Positions 23,791-36,495 of a DNA stretch of 64,000 nucleotides are shown here, piece after piece. The position numbers and the translations under genes were made by a program. The stretch spans positions 2,907,158 to 2,971,157 of the forward strand of contig JACAXG010000107.1 in the NCBI GenBank assembly GCA_018881555.1. The letters run 5' to 3'. Every line of letters starts with the position of its first letter. Positions within the stretch are counted from its first letter, which is position 1. Under the pieces are notes generated by a model that had not been told where the DNA came from, did not search any database, and saw nothing but the letters and a program-made list of their open reading frames with translations. This DNA is from Amblyornis subalaris (Eukaryota > Chordata > Aves > Passeriformes > Ptilonorhynchidae).

Positions 23791-26700
23791 AATAGGACAG
23801 CTCTCAATTCTTGTAAACCAAAGACATGACCCCAGGACAGGGGCTCACCTCACGTGTCCATCCCCCTGCTCCCCGCACGGCGCCGGTGGGTTCGTGCTGC
23901 CCGCACGTCCCCGGGCTGACGCCTGCGGTGACACGGCACGGCCACAGCCAGGGTTTCACATTTCCCATCCCAGCTGTTTACCCGGAGCTCGGCCCGAATG
24001 AAAACAACTGCCAGGCAGTCAACAAGAGATCTGAGGGCCACCTGACTCCTGGGCAGGCTCTCCTGCCAACTTCCCTATAAAGAAGGAGAGCCGGGCTCAG
24101 GCTCAAGGCACGACCTTCCTGCGTTTCATGTTGTGTGTTTATTACCCAGGCTTGGACAGCCCCAGGCATCCGAATGATGGGCACCTTTCACCCACTGCCG
24201 GGTGAACTTGTTTGTGGTGCAGCATGGGTTGGATGGTCACTGAGCCAGTGGGAGATACAGCCTGTACCCACAGAAGTTCCTACGGGCAGAGCCCAGAGCA
24301 TTTCCCAAACCTGCCAGCTATGCAAAAGCAAGGCCTTTCTGCAGCTGTGGCTAAGGGGGATCCCACCAGGATGGGTTTGGGATGAAGGTAGGGTAGCCAG
24401 AGGACCACAGCAGCCTCAGTTACACATCCGCAGGACACGCTTTTGAGCTGTGTGTCCCCTCCTTGTCCTGCCTCAAACACTGCTGCTTATTCCAGACTGA
24501 CCGGCTGAATATCCCCGAAAACCCATCCCATGCAGGCTCAAACCCATCTAAACCCAGAGGCTGAGCAAGCACAGCTCCCTTGCACACGTGCAGGAGCGCA
24601 CGCAACCACCCCGGGCCCTGGCAGCCGCCGATGCCTTGGGATGCTACTCAAAGATCTGGTCCTCTTGCATTCAGACAGAGCCAGTCATCGATGAAAGGGG
24701 TGACTAAGGCTCAGCACTGGCACACGCCAGCCTCATCCCACTCTGCCTTGTCCCGTCTTGTTTGCAGCCGGGCCGTTACCTGCCAGGCCACCCAACCCCG
24801 TGGCTGCGAGCACGACGTGACAGCACATCCCAAGCCAGGCTGGAAAAGGTAACCTCAGGTCGTCCACAACTGGGGCTGGTAAAGTCACATCCAAAGAAGC
24901 ACCCTTCCCACCCTCGTGCCTTCCACCTAATTGCTGCTGTTGCAACAGCCGTACGTGATTTAATGGTTTATGAAGTTGCTCTTCTATTTATGTGTTTGGC
25001 TTGATCAACTCCTGAGCAGCTCAGCTGCACCCAGAAATTATGGCAAGAAAAATAAAAGGAAAGGGGAAGCAGGGCAGCAACCAGAGGTGATTTCATGTTT
25101 AAGTGAAACAAAGGCTTTGCTGACTGTGTTCCCCCATACACGTGTTCTTCACAGGCGGCAGGAGGTGGAAATCCATTCCCTGCCTTTGGCAAAGCCACCT
25201 TGGAGAAAGAAACAAACACAAAAGTCACCGCTGGCAGGTGCCTCTTCTGTCTCAACTCATCCTGCTCAGGTTGGTTCAACAACATGGAGATTTTGGTGGC
25301 AAAGCTAATTCTGAGTCCCTCTTCCCACCCCAAAGCCTCGTCCTCAGCTGTGAGTGGGATCCAGCCCTCCAGCTGGGAAACAGGCCCAGGCTGGAAAAAA
25401 AAATAAGCAGCACTTTTTCTTTATTATTATTCTATGTACTGTTTATTCTACACCTTTATTTTTCTTTATTTTGTTTTGAAAGGGAGCATTGTTTTGCGAG
25501 CATGGATCCATCCCTGGGCCACCTGGTGTCAGCACAAAGCAGGGCACCATCCCACACTCCTGTGGAAGCCCAACTCACAGCCTCAGCTATCCTGCTGATC
25601 CTGTGAGAAATGCCTTGCTAATAAGGAGGATTTCTAAGAAAATCAGTGAGAAGGAGAAAAAACCAAGCCAAATTCTCAAATTTTTGCACCAGCCGTGTTA
25701 GAGTCTCCTATTGGCATTAAGGTGGGATGCTTGCCTGGGTCATACCTGGGATAAAGGCACAAGTTTCCTCCAAATAAATTTATATTGGTGACTGAGGAAC
25801 CTTTATTTTGCACTTGTGCCAGGTAACCTGGCAGTGCCCATTTGCATTTTCAGGGGTGGCAAAATTTGGCCCCCCAGGCACAGAAACCAGCAGCTCCCCC
25901 AGTTGTTCAGTCCCCACCTTCAAGACCCAGTGCAACCCATCCTCCTGCAGAATCAGCCGGAGCATCTTAACTCCGGGAAGCCACGTCCCTCCTTGGATGG
26001 ACTCGGGAGCAGCAGGCAAAACACTCGACTTTTCACCCAGTACCACCGGGGAGAAAAACACCTCCCCTCCTGGCGGGTTTTCCCTGCTGTTTACCAGCCT
26101 CGGCTGCTCCGCACGCTTCCTGGAAAGAGCTGGAAGGGCCGGCAGCACGCGGGCTCACGCTCCTTTCGCGTGTCTCCGGAGGAGCTGCGGCTGCTGGGAG
26201 GCTGGAGGCACAGCACAGCCCGCAGCGTTTCCTCCCCGTGCATGAGAGCGGGGCATGCACAGCCCGTGCGGCTGCCCGGGGCTGGCACGTGTCCCGGCAG
26301 CCCGGCGTCCCCTGCTATCCCTGTCCTGCGTGCCAGCAGGCCAATAAAATTATAAACAAACGGATGAAAGAGTTCACCTCGCTGCCCTGGGAAAGGTTCT
26401 CCCCGCGTCAGGTCGGATAAACAAGCTCTGGAGGCGGCCGAGGAGGTAGGGAAGGGAATAAATCAGGCTGGCTGGAGGAATGCAGCCCTTTAACGCCAGC
26501 CCTGCCGTGTCCCGGCCCAAAGAGAGCCCAAAGCGGCACTGGGGCTGCACAAGGACATGGCAGTGCCTCCTTTCCTCCGTGGATTTATCATCACTCCTTC
26601 ACCAGCAGCATCGTTTCTCCCCAAATCATCTCACAGAGAGACATTTGTCTGTCTCAGCTTTCCCCACTCTGTCCTCAAATGACCTTTTCCAGGGTCTGAG

Positions 26701-29700
26701 CAAAGCTTCCCTTGATTTCCAACCCAAATCGACATCTCTCCGGGTGGGGCTTTAACCCCCTCCTCCCGCCCTTATGGGCTGATTTGGAAGCTCTGCGTTG
26801 CCCTTCAATGAGGTCTGGAGCAGTAACACCTCCCAAAATGTGCCCACACAGGGAACACACCTCAGGAGGCTCCGGCACAACCAGGTTTGGTGCAGAGAGA
26901 GCTGCATCTGTGGATAAGAGCAGCAAAAGGCACTGTCATGGCAGCCTCCAGCCCATCTCTGCCCCCTCCTGTGCCTCAGTTTCCCCTGCCTCAAGTGATA
27001 AAGCTGGAAATCATCCAACCAGGAGTGAAGGACTGGGGAGAGGGAGAACAAAAATGTCTCAGCAGCCAACTCTGAACGAACAGCATGGTGTCCCTGGATA
27101 AAATATTAATACTATTAATGCTATTATTAATATTATAAGTAGTGTTAATAATGAAAAACCAAAAGGAAAGCCAAATTCCACAATGTTTTAGCAAGAGGGT
27201 GGTATAGAAAATGCAGGAGGTTGGGTTTTCTGGACCAGATGGTGCTGGTTCCTCAGCACCAAGGAAGGGCACATCTCACTCCAGGCGCTGGATTTTTAGG
27301 AAGAGGTTTAATCTGGGATGGGACGTGGTGGGCAGTACCAAGATATTTTCAGAATGGGATATGTGGGAAGGCAAAAAATAAGAGTGATTTTGTTTCCCAG
27401 GAAGGAGAAAACTGGGGAATAGCTTTTAGCCTGGAAAAGGATGCTATGGAGAAAATAACAGCTGTTCTTTATAGCAAGGAATATTTAAGGTTTATACCAG
27501 AAATGCTGCCCAGGTATTAATGGAAACCTAATATTGCCAGGACAAGGACTTCTCCAGGGGGAAACACATGGGAATTCTAAAGCTGCTTGTGTGGGTTTGA
27601 TCTTGACTCCCAACTGGGGCCTGTGCCCCATCCTCTTTTTTCTTCCAGCCTTTAAACGTAGTCATGATGGGGAAAAATCGGAGATGTGTGTGCCTGCACG
27701 CACACACCAGGAAAACAGGGATCACACCTTGCTGGCTGCTGGTTTTGAAATCCTCCCACGTCCCTCCATGAAAAAACCTGTGGTCATCTGATTTAAAGCC
27801 TTTGGAGCCGTTTTGTGCTGAGATCAATTCCTCCATCACAGAGGGTGTGTTAGGGAAGGGTTCAGCATGGCAGCAGCTCTGTCGGCACAGGTTCCTGGTG
27901 GCAAAAGGATGGTGGGATGGCAGGTGGAAAAGTGGGCTGAGGGGTGTTGGTGGTGGGATCCGAGCCCTGGGGTGAAGCCCAAGCCCACTCTGAGCTTCCT
28001 TCCTGGGTGACATGGCCACTGAGCCTGGCTTCCAGCTGGTGGCTGGAAATACAGCAAGGGAGAGACCTTCTCCATCCCTGCAGGACACCAAAAGGAGGGG
28101 TTTTCCAGCATCCTGAGTTGCTTGGTGGGAGGGCAGGGCAGGTTAGGAGATAAGGAGATCAGTGACTGCATCTCTATGTGGTTTAATTCCCAGACTCAGG
28201 AAGTCTGAGAGGTGGTAATAACTCATATCTCTCCCCACCAGATGGTTTCTGTGCAGTGATGGGAACGCAGAGCGGTTCCCAAAAATCCCACTGGACCTCA
28301 CAGAGCTGCACAACCCTTAGGAGCCCCCTACAACAGTTTCCAGGGGGGTGGTGGTTCCACTTGCAGCTGGTGACAGCCAAGGTTGTCCCACCTGCCCAGC
28401 ACAGCCTGGCACGTGTCCCCCTGCACCAGCACCACGAGACGTGGTGGGCTCTGCTGCTTGTGCATGACCCTGAGAGCACCAGAGGGAACAAATCCGGGCA
28501 TGAAGACCCAGAAATCCATTAAAAACTCCCCATGAGTGGTCATAAATGCTAAAGAAAGTGCAAAGGCCAAGAGGCAGCAGAGAGGTCGTGCTCCCCGAGG
28601 GCTTTCTTGGAACAGCAGGGAGCTGGGAGGTGCAGGGAGGGGTGTGATGGGGGGACAGACACCTGCTCCTGTGGGTCCCTTGGCTCAAGAGGCTGGCGAG
28701 GTGAAAGGGGATGAAACAAAACCAAGAGCCAGGAGGAAAATACCACGGCGAGGAACGCAGGCCAGGGTCCGAGGCAGGACGGGAGGGGATTTCCAGCCTT
28801 CCAGGAAAGGTGTTCAGTGAAAACAAGGTGATGGTCTGGCTCAGGCACGAGCCAGTGAGTCAGGAGAGCCGGGGCCAGTTCTGCCACACGTTTCCTCCCT
28901 GCCCTTTGAGCAGACACCCTGGAGCAGACGCCCACGGTGTCACCGCCACCGGGACAGTCCCCACGGGGAGCTGCTCAAGCAGCTCCTGACTCCCCACTTG
29001 GCTTCTTGTGCGTAGCCCATCAGTGCTTAAAAATCCTGCCCAGTGCCTCTGACAGGAAACGCTGGATAAAAACTTTTCCAGGGCTGCCAGGAAAACACGA
29101 CATTGAGGAGCGACCGTGACGTGACCGGCTAAGGCAGCAGCACGTGGGTTTGCAGGGCATCGCCAGCAAGCCGGAAAGCATCCCAAAGTGACAGAATTAT
29201 CCCTTTCAATACCTAAAAAAAGCTGCAGAAAGGCGATTCTCCACCCTTTGCTGTAATCACTCTGCAAAAGCAGAGTTTCCCATCAGGGGGTGTTATAACA
29301 TGAGTCACTGCAGGAGCTGGGATAGCAAGGAAATGCTCGCTAGAGCAGGGGACAGGCAGCAGAAATGACAATGCTGGGATGTGGCACAGTCCTGCCCTTT
29401 CCCTTCGTGCTCACGGGGCAAAGACACCTCTGCTGCTGCTAACAAGAGCCTCCTTGATCTCAGCAGGCAGAGATGAGACCAGGAGATGTCATAACATCTG
29501 CTAACAAAATGTACAGAGGCTTAATAAAGAGCAGTGTTGTTATAGTGACTACACTGTCCTCCCACTCCCCCCACCACACAGCTGGAAATCCCAGGGCTTG
29601 GTGGCAGAAATCACCTCCACAAATCCCACACGAGGCCTCACCAGGGCATTTCTCCTGCCAAAACAACTCCCACTATCAGTTTCCCTGATGTATAATAACT

Positions 29701-29733
29701 TCTGCTGCTTTTGAGCAGGAGCTGCTTGCAGGA

Positions 29734-29792
29734 GATCACAGAGTGATGGAATAGTTTGGCTCGGAAGGGACCTTAAAGATCATACCCCAACC
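29734..29792 (-). mobile_element. Short CR1 3' terminus
   Basis: gatcacagagtgatggaata then gtttggctcggaagggacct, the complement of a CR1 terminus. It abuts a longer CR1 in the opposite orientation. Confidence 0.7.
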
Positions 29793-29799
29793 CTGGGGA

Positions 29800-30547
29800 G
29801 CCAGAACTGGCTCGGGGCAACATCTGGTGTCAATCCAGGCTGGGGATAAAGAGACTGAGAGCAGTCCTGCGGGAAGGACTTGAGGGTGCTGGTAGGTGAG
29901 AGGGTGGATGTGCCCTGGCCGTGTGTGTGGGCAGCCCAGAAATCACTCATGCCCTGGGCTGCATCCAAAGCAGCGAGGGCAGCAGGAGAGCAGGGAATTC
30001 TGCTCCTCCACCCCACTCTAGTGAGACCCCACCTGGAGCACCACGTCCAGTTCTGGGGTCCCCAACGTTAGAAGGCTGTGGAGCTGCTGGAGCAAGTCCA
30101 GATGAGGCCACAAAGATGCTCCAAGAGCTGAAGAACCTCTATTGTGGAGACAGGCTGGGAGAGCTGGGGGTGTTTGGCCTGGAGACAAGAAGGCTCCAGG
30201 GAGACTTTAGAGCCCCTTCCATTGCCTAAAAAGGGAACCTATAAGAAATATGGGGACAGATTTTTGAGCAGGGTCTGTTGCAACAAGACAAGGGGTGATG
30301 GTTTTGAAGTGAAGTCAATTCAGATTGGATATAAAGAAGAAATTTTTTACGATGAGGGTGGTGAAACCCTGGCACAGGTTGCCCAGAGAGGTGGTGGGTG
30401 CCCCATCCCTGGAAGCGTTCAAGGCCAGGTTGGACTGGACTTTGAGTAACCTCATCAAGTGCAAGATGTCCTTGCCGTATCAGGAGGTTTGGAACTGGAG
30501 GATCTTTTACATCCTTTCCAGCCCAAACTGTTCTGTGCTTCAATCAT
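29800..30547 (+). mobile_element. CR1 LINE, ORF2 C-terminus plus 3' UTR (about 750 bp)
   Basis: The longest CR1 copy in the window. It begins in the segment caatccaggctggggataaa, continues through 'gagaccccacctggagcacc', 'aggctgggagagctgggggt' and 'ccctggcacaggttgcccag', and ends cccaaactgttctgtgcttc. The old ORF2 frame is interrupted. Confidence 0.88.
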
Positions 30548-31814
30548 TGTGTTTAATCTCTGCTCACTGGCTTCCAGTCTTATCTCCAGCTCCTTCCCAG
30601 CCAGCGGCACTGGGATTTCATTTGTCCTTTGACAGGTGACAAATGTCCCACTCGCTGGCAATGTCCTGGCAGCTTATCACCTGCACACTCCCAGCCTTCC
30701 CTGCGTCAGCTGCAGTAATTAAATCATATTTTTCAGGGAGGGCACTTTGGGTGAGAGCTCCCAACACCTCCTGCCAGCAGAGCTGCAGCCACGGATGGGC
30801 CTTTGCCAGGGTAATGGCACTGCCCGGGGATCAGGGCTCTCTCCAGAGCTCCCAGCTGATGCAGCCATGCTGGAAGAAATTAATTCCTGTCCTAAGCTTG
30901 TTCCTCCAGGCCGTCCTTGAGCATCCCTGCTGGAAACACGTTTCTTTAATATCTGAAACTGCCAAATGCCGTGAGGTCGGCTAAATGGCAGCTGCTACAC
31001 AGACAGGAAGTGCAGATCCTGGGGCAACACCACTGGCTATGATGTTTGAGGAGAAAGGAGGCAGAACAGAGCCAAGGCAACCAGGACTTCACACAGACTT
31101 CTCGAGGAGACACAGGAAAGTGATGTCAAAACTGCAAGCGGCGAGAAACCGGCAAAGACAGGGGTGGGGTTTGCGCTTTCCCCCGCAGGGTGCTCCATTT
31201 CTTCACGCAGGGGTGTGCAAAGACAGCTGAGAGCCTCCAGAATGCTAATCCCAAAGCCTCCCTGTGCCTCAAAGCTACCCGGGGTTTGCAGAGCAGCCTC
31301 CCTCAGGCAGAGCCTCCTCTTTGCAGCCTGGATCTGGGTGGCTGTGAGCAAGCCTTGGGGTGAGATGCTGTTCCCAAAAGGCTCCCAAAGTGAAGGCTCA
31401 GCCTCCTTGCCAAGCTGACCGGAGTCCCCATATTCCTATGGCAGGATCAGGCACACAGCCAGATTTCAATCCAGTTGAAGCCACCAACTTGAGCAAGGAT
31501 TTTCATGCACGAAGTTGAAATACAAGGCAAATATCTTCATGCCCAACTCTCCCAAAAAAACTAAGGATGTGCGCAGCTTGCTCTGGGCAGCTTCTGAAGG
31601 GCAGCCACAAGACCAAGCCCTCCACAACCCTCCTGCCTGGTGGCTTATGGATGTGCCCCTGGGAATCCCAGGCAGCCCAGCAGCAGCCACCAAGCAGTGC
31701 TCCAGGCAGGGCTGGTGATGTGGGGTCCCACCAGCCCAATGGGGTGCCCGGGGCTGGGGCTACAGGCTGCAGCCAGGTCACAGCACTGCTAAGCCACCAC
31801 TAAACCATGTCCCC

Positions 31815-31960
31815 AAGTGCCACATCTACACATCTTTTAAATCCCTGCAGGGATGGTGACACCACCGCTTCCCCAGGCAGCCTTTTCCAGTGCTTGACAA
31901 CCCTTGTGGTGACGAAATTTTCCCTAAAATACACAAGCAATGGACAAACCGCGTCCACAC
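31815..31960 (-). mobile_element. CR1 LINE internal 3' UTR fragment
   Basis: Complement of the CR1 segment between 'aattttccctaaaat' and 'ccctgcagggatggtgacac', lacking the terminal part. Confidence 0.7.
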
Positions 31961-33479
31961 TGGCCTCTCTGCCACCTCGGACTCTCTGGAGCTGCAGGCT
32001 GATGCACGGAGCTGCTGAAAGCCGCTCTGGCATTTCAAGGTTGACCTCTAGAGGAAGTTTGTAGACGAGCTACGGCTGCAGGACCGAATTGCCGAGGACT
32101 GGCAGGTCAGCTGTGCCCCACGTGTCTGGCAGCGGCGACAGGCACAGCACAGCGTCCCTACAAACGGGCCCTCCCCAGTGTGCGGGGCAGGACCGCACGG
32201 AAAAGCATCAATTACCGCAAGCCCATCCTGTGTCCCCAAGTGCTGGAGACCTGCCTGTCATTTCCAGCGCTGGGATCCCTGCTGAGGCTGCAGCGGGACC
32301 ACAGGAGCTGCCCTCCAACATGGGAAGCTCCCCCCGTCTCTCTGTGCTCCCCACCGAGGGCTCAGCGCTTTTAAAGCCTCGCACGCTCGGCTTTCCTCCC
32401 ACCGCCCACCCCCAGCATCGCTCCCTCTGCTCTAAATTAATCCGTTTATCACCTAAAATGAAATCAAGCCCTGCAGTCTGCTGTGCTGTCAAGATGCGAG
32501 GGTGTGAACGCTCCACTGAGCCTTAAAAGGCAACAGAAACCTCGGCGGATCCTGAGATGCGGGTTCTGCGAGCATCGCTGCGGGCAGCTCACACCGAAAA
32601 CATCCTCCCCAGAGCAGGGAGAGGTGACAAAAACAAACCCAGCCCTCTTCCCGCGAATTTCACTCCCTCCCTGCTGCCCTTCGTGCCAGTCTCAGCGTGT
32701 GACACCTCTACCCCTGCCCCAGCATGGCACTGCCCACCGGCCAAAGCCCACCCGGCTACGATGCTGAGCAGCACCTTCCCCGTGTCCTGCACATCCCGGC
32801 TTAAAACCCTGCCTCCCCCGACTTTTTTTGTCTCCCGGAGAGGACTTTTCCCCCTCCGTTTCTCTACCCAATAGAGCTGCTAGGACAAGGAACCACCACA
32901 AACATCCCACTCTGTCCCACCGTGCCCACACATCCCTCTGGGATGAGGAGGAGGTGACATTAAGAGTTTCTGCTTCGCCAGCAGCCAGGAGAGGATGGAA
33001 AACTCATCCGTAGGAGCACCCATCAGGGCTTTAGGCCCCGTAAGTGGGTGCTTCTTGCCCACACTGCCAAAACAAGGGATGGCAAGTGGGGATTTCTGCC
33101 AGCTGCTGGGATGGAGTTTTGGGAAAAAGATGATTGGAGATGCAGATCAGAGAGCACCACGGCATGAAAGAGGCTTGCCCGGGTGAGGTATCCTTCTCAA
33201 AAGCCATTTACCTCCCCAATCTCTCCTCCCAGCCCCTCAGCTGAGCATCTCCCAAGGACACACACGCACGCAGGTTGCCAGTTCTCAGACTGCACCAGCC
33301 CAACCAGCCCCGAGCAGCACCCCCTGCCCAGAAACATCCTGCTCCGTCTCTCCTCAGCCCTCGCACCGCCCAAAGCTGCTTATTCCCCTCGACAGAGGAA
33401 AAACCCACAGGCCAGGGAAGGCGGAGGGGGCAGAGTTGCCCTTTGCAGGCTGCACAGAAACACACCCACCCACCCCGCA

Positions 33480-33775
33480 CGCAACATCACGGGGTGTCCC
33501 CCATCCTCCCCCGAATGCCAGCGGTGCGGCAGAGCCGGGCACAGCCCGCTGCTCCCATGGCCCATCCCTGCAGGAGGCACCGCCCGGGGCACGGACCCAG
33601 CCCTGGATGGCCAGGTTGTCCCCGGCGCTCCGGGGGAGCATCCCGGGATGCTGCCCTCCCCATCCAGCCAGCCCTACCTTTGCGGAACGGCATGGAGCGG
33701 GAGGAGGCAGGGCTGCGCTCGGACGCCTGGGTTCCACGGCCGCGGACGCCTTCTCGTAAATCTATATATATATGA
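33480..33775 (-). promoter_or_regulatory. PFKFB3: Distal PFKFB3 promoter: GC/CpG-rich stretch with TATA-like tract
   Basis: CpG-rich sequence surrounds the MPFRK exon. On the minus strand an alternating TATATATATAG tract (33762-33773) lies about 70 bp upstream of the ATG, so transcription might start near 33735. Promoter status is inferred from the exon; no start site can be proven from sequence alone. Confidence 0.55.
33678..33693 (-). CDS. PFKFB3: PFKFB3 alternative distal first exon (MPFRK)
   Basis: ATG CCG TTC CGC AAA G followed by donor GTAGGG (33677-33672). Joined to exon 2 (8111) it reads MPFRK-A-C-G-P, matching the known human alternative PFKFB3 start MPFRKACGPKL. Only 16 coding bases lie in this exon, so it is invisible to ORF length filters. 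The ATG context is weak (T at -3, C at +4). The resulting isoform has 21 fewer residues than the proximal one and lacks its LTQS N-terminus. The intron to exon 2 is 25.6 kb and contains the whole proximal promoter. Confidence 0.88.
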
Positions 33776-36269
33776 AAATATATCTATTTCTTCTGTATCT
33801 ATATTTTCTTCCTTTCTCCTCCTTCTTTCAGAAGGGAACGGACGTATTTGGGCAAAGCCCGGCAGAAACCAGCGTCACTCGGAGGGTGGCACTGCAGAAA
33901 GGAGGAAGTTCTTGCAGTTTCAGAGCTTTTAACCCTTCGCTTCCCGGAGACAGCAGCGCTGGGAGGGAGGTGACAAGAACAGGACAAGGAGCTGATGGCC
34001 TTAGAAAGGGATGGAAGGCACTGGGAAAGCGGTTTGGAGTTGATTTGTGGTGGTTTTTTTCTGGGTAGGACCAGTACAGGACTGAGTGTAATGGATGGGG
34101 GTGGGATAATGGAATTTTGGCCTCCTGCATCACTTCTGCCAGTCTCTGAGCTCATCAGAGCACCAATCCCATCTTCTTTGTGGCGGCACTGGGACAAGCT
34201 GGGAAAACTCAACTGCTTCCAAAACAAGGGGGCCAGAAACTCAGATCCCCCTGTTCAGCATCTCCTGTCTACCCTTGCATAGGCAATTGAAAATTCAGGT
34301 CCTGCTGTGCCGAGGGTGGGCAAAAACCCCTTTCCTGGGATCACAGGGCTGGGATGAGCCATGAGCTTTGGAACAGCATCAGTCCTGTGTATCCTCATCT
34401 CTGCAGCTCAGGTTGCAGCAGGAGGTGAAGGTGGAGCACCATAACCTGGGACAGTTGTTTATTTTTACTGTGGTTCCTTTATGCCCTCCCTGGAGGTAGA
34501 AAGAAGCATTGGCTTGGAGGGAGTTCAAGAGAAACTCTTTGAACCGTGCATGACTGGACCCAATCCTTTTACCTTGGTGCTTAACAGCGATACCATGAGC
34601 TCCAAGCTGTGTCTTTGCTCCCTGCAGAACTGTTTCTCCCTCCTGGAACCAGTTACAGCCGCTGGTTTCTTCCCTGTCCCTGGAGAACACAACAGGACAG
34701 GCTGGGGCTGGGGTTCTGCCCAGGCAAATTGAGCATGCAACCATTTCCTTGGGGAACAATCATCCAAAAATGGAATTTCCCAGGACATTTAGTAACCTTA
34801 AAGGGCCACAGGCTGGGAAAATTTAAGGCAGGTGGGTTGGACATCCATGTGCTTCTGCCAGACAGCCCAGAAGGTAAAGGAGAATCCTCCTCCTCTCCAT
34901 GTGGCTCAACACCCAGGTGGAAGGGAAGGACACCCCAACCATGCCCAAGGCCAGGGCAGCAGGACCCAGGAGCTCTGTTGGTCCACCCTGACTCTAACCC
35001 AGTCCTCTGCTCTGGCACACGATGATATTCCTTGGAGTGAGTAGCTTACAAATCTCTACAAAACCAGATTTTTACAGTTTTATTACCCAGGATAAATGCG
35101 GATTAGCAGTTCATCTCCAGAAGAATATTTCCAGCACATGATTCCAGGGCTTGGCAAAAGAAACTTAATGCAATATACTCAGAGTTAGACCCAAAATGAA
35201 CTTCTTATCCATCAAAATCCCTGTTTGGATGCTCATGTTCAGCTTTGTTGTCTGTAACATCCTGCTCAGTGCCTGCACAGCTTGGAAGGGACTTAATTCC
35301 TTGAGTGTTTTTTTCTGCAACACTGACCTTGCCTGGACACCACCACTTCAGCTCCAAAAACTTCCCAGTAGGAGCATCTCAGGGCGTCATAGTTGTGACC
35401 AGGACCTGTATTAGAGGATGATGGTTCAGGTCCCCATAAGGTGCTTCTGTCACCTGCTCCCTGCCCTGGGATTTGCTCCAGTTATTCCGTGCATTGGCCT
35501 AGAAAGATCTCAGGACAATCTTTGGTGTCCATATGCCTGCTTTCAGTTTTCCAGAAAATTCCAGAAACCAGCTTCCAAGCTCCAGCCAAGGCCATCATAG
35601 GAGTCAGAGCATCATTCCCTGTATCAAATACTATTGTCTTTCACCCACAGAAAGCACCTCAGGCATCTCAGTGGTGCCAGGCAGTTTAAATAAGCAGAGA
35701 TGGCTTCAAACACAGTCTGGGGATTTCTGGTGTACAAAGATCTTCACCCCTTGCTCACCATTCAACAGCATTTCTGTCTGGGATCTAAAAAGAACAACAT
35801 AAAAGTAATAATAATTTTAAAAATTGCTGAGAATCAGGCTGGTTTCAAAACAAGGTTTAGAGTGAACTAAACAAACTCTGGTCCAGGACAGTGAACTCAG
35901 GGCATCTCTTCTCTGGGCAGAGCACAAATGCCAGGCTGCATGGCCAGAGAGGGTGGCAGCGGCTCAGCATCACTTGAGGTTTTCAGAACAGGTTGGGCAA
36001 ACACGGTGGGAACGGTCTCAGCCAGCACTGATCATGCCCTGGGGCTTAGGGATGGTCCAGAAAGCTTCATGGGATCTTCCCAAGTGCTGGTTTCTGTGGG
36101 AGAGGCACTTGGAGTCTCAGTGGTTGCTAGCAGCTTTCCCTGCTGTGTCCTGTAGGAAGCTGTCTCCAAAGGGAACAAAAGCATAATTTAATGGCTAATA
36201 TTTTAGTGGGGTTGTTTAGCTCGTACTGACCGAGCAAAGTACCTGTCTCACAGGTTTAAACCCCACATT

Positions 36270-36495
36270 TCATAGAAACATTGAATGGTTTGGGATGGAA
36301 TGAATCTCAAAGACCATCCAGTTCCAACCCCTGCCATGGGCAGGGACACCTTCCACTGTCCCAGGTTGCTCCAAGCCCCATCCAACCTGGCCTTGGACAC
36401 TTCCAGGGATGGGGCAGCCACAGCTTCTCTGGGCAGCCTGTGCTGCTGTCTCACCACCCTCACAGGGAAGAATTTCTCCCTCACCTTCATCTTTA
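36270..36495 (-). mobile_element. CR1 LINE 3' end
   Basis: Reverse-oriented tail with catagaaacattgaatggtt, ggttgctccaagccccatcc, and ending near gggaagaatttctccctcac. Confidence 0.9.

Larger units (their letters stand above)
17421..33479 (-). other. Intron of the distal PFKFB3 isoform, mostly unassigned
   Basis: Apart from the CR1 copies and LTR listed, this 16 kb has only short open frames without family resemblance. CpG-rich patches occur near 18.0-18.9, 23.86-24.0 and 26.1-26.3 kb. Simple AT repeats lie at 27.1-27.16 kb. An AP-1-type TGAGTCA is at 29301-29307. No gene can be supported. Confidence 0.6.

Noticed and set aside
29880..30229. Open frames at 29.9-30.2 kb
   Set aside because: These are decayed CR1 ORF2 C-terminal coding sequence, not a host gene.
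33183..33932. 249-codon + strand open frame at the distal promoter
   Set aside because: It is antisense to the MPFRK exon, Pro/Arg/Gly-rich from high GC, and shows no domain.
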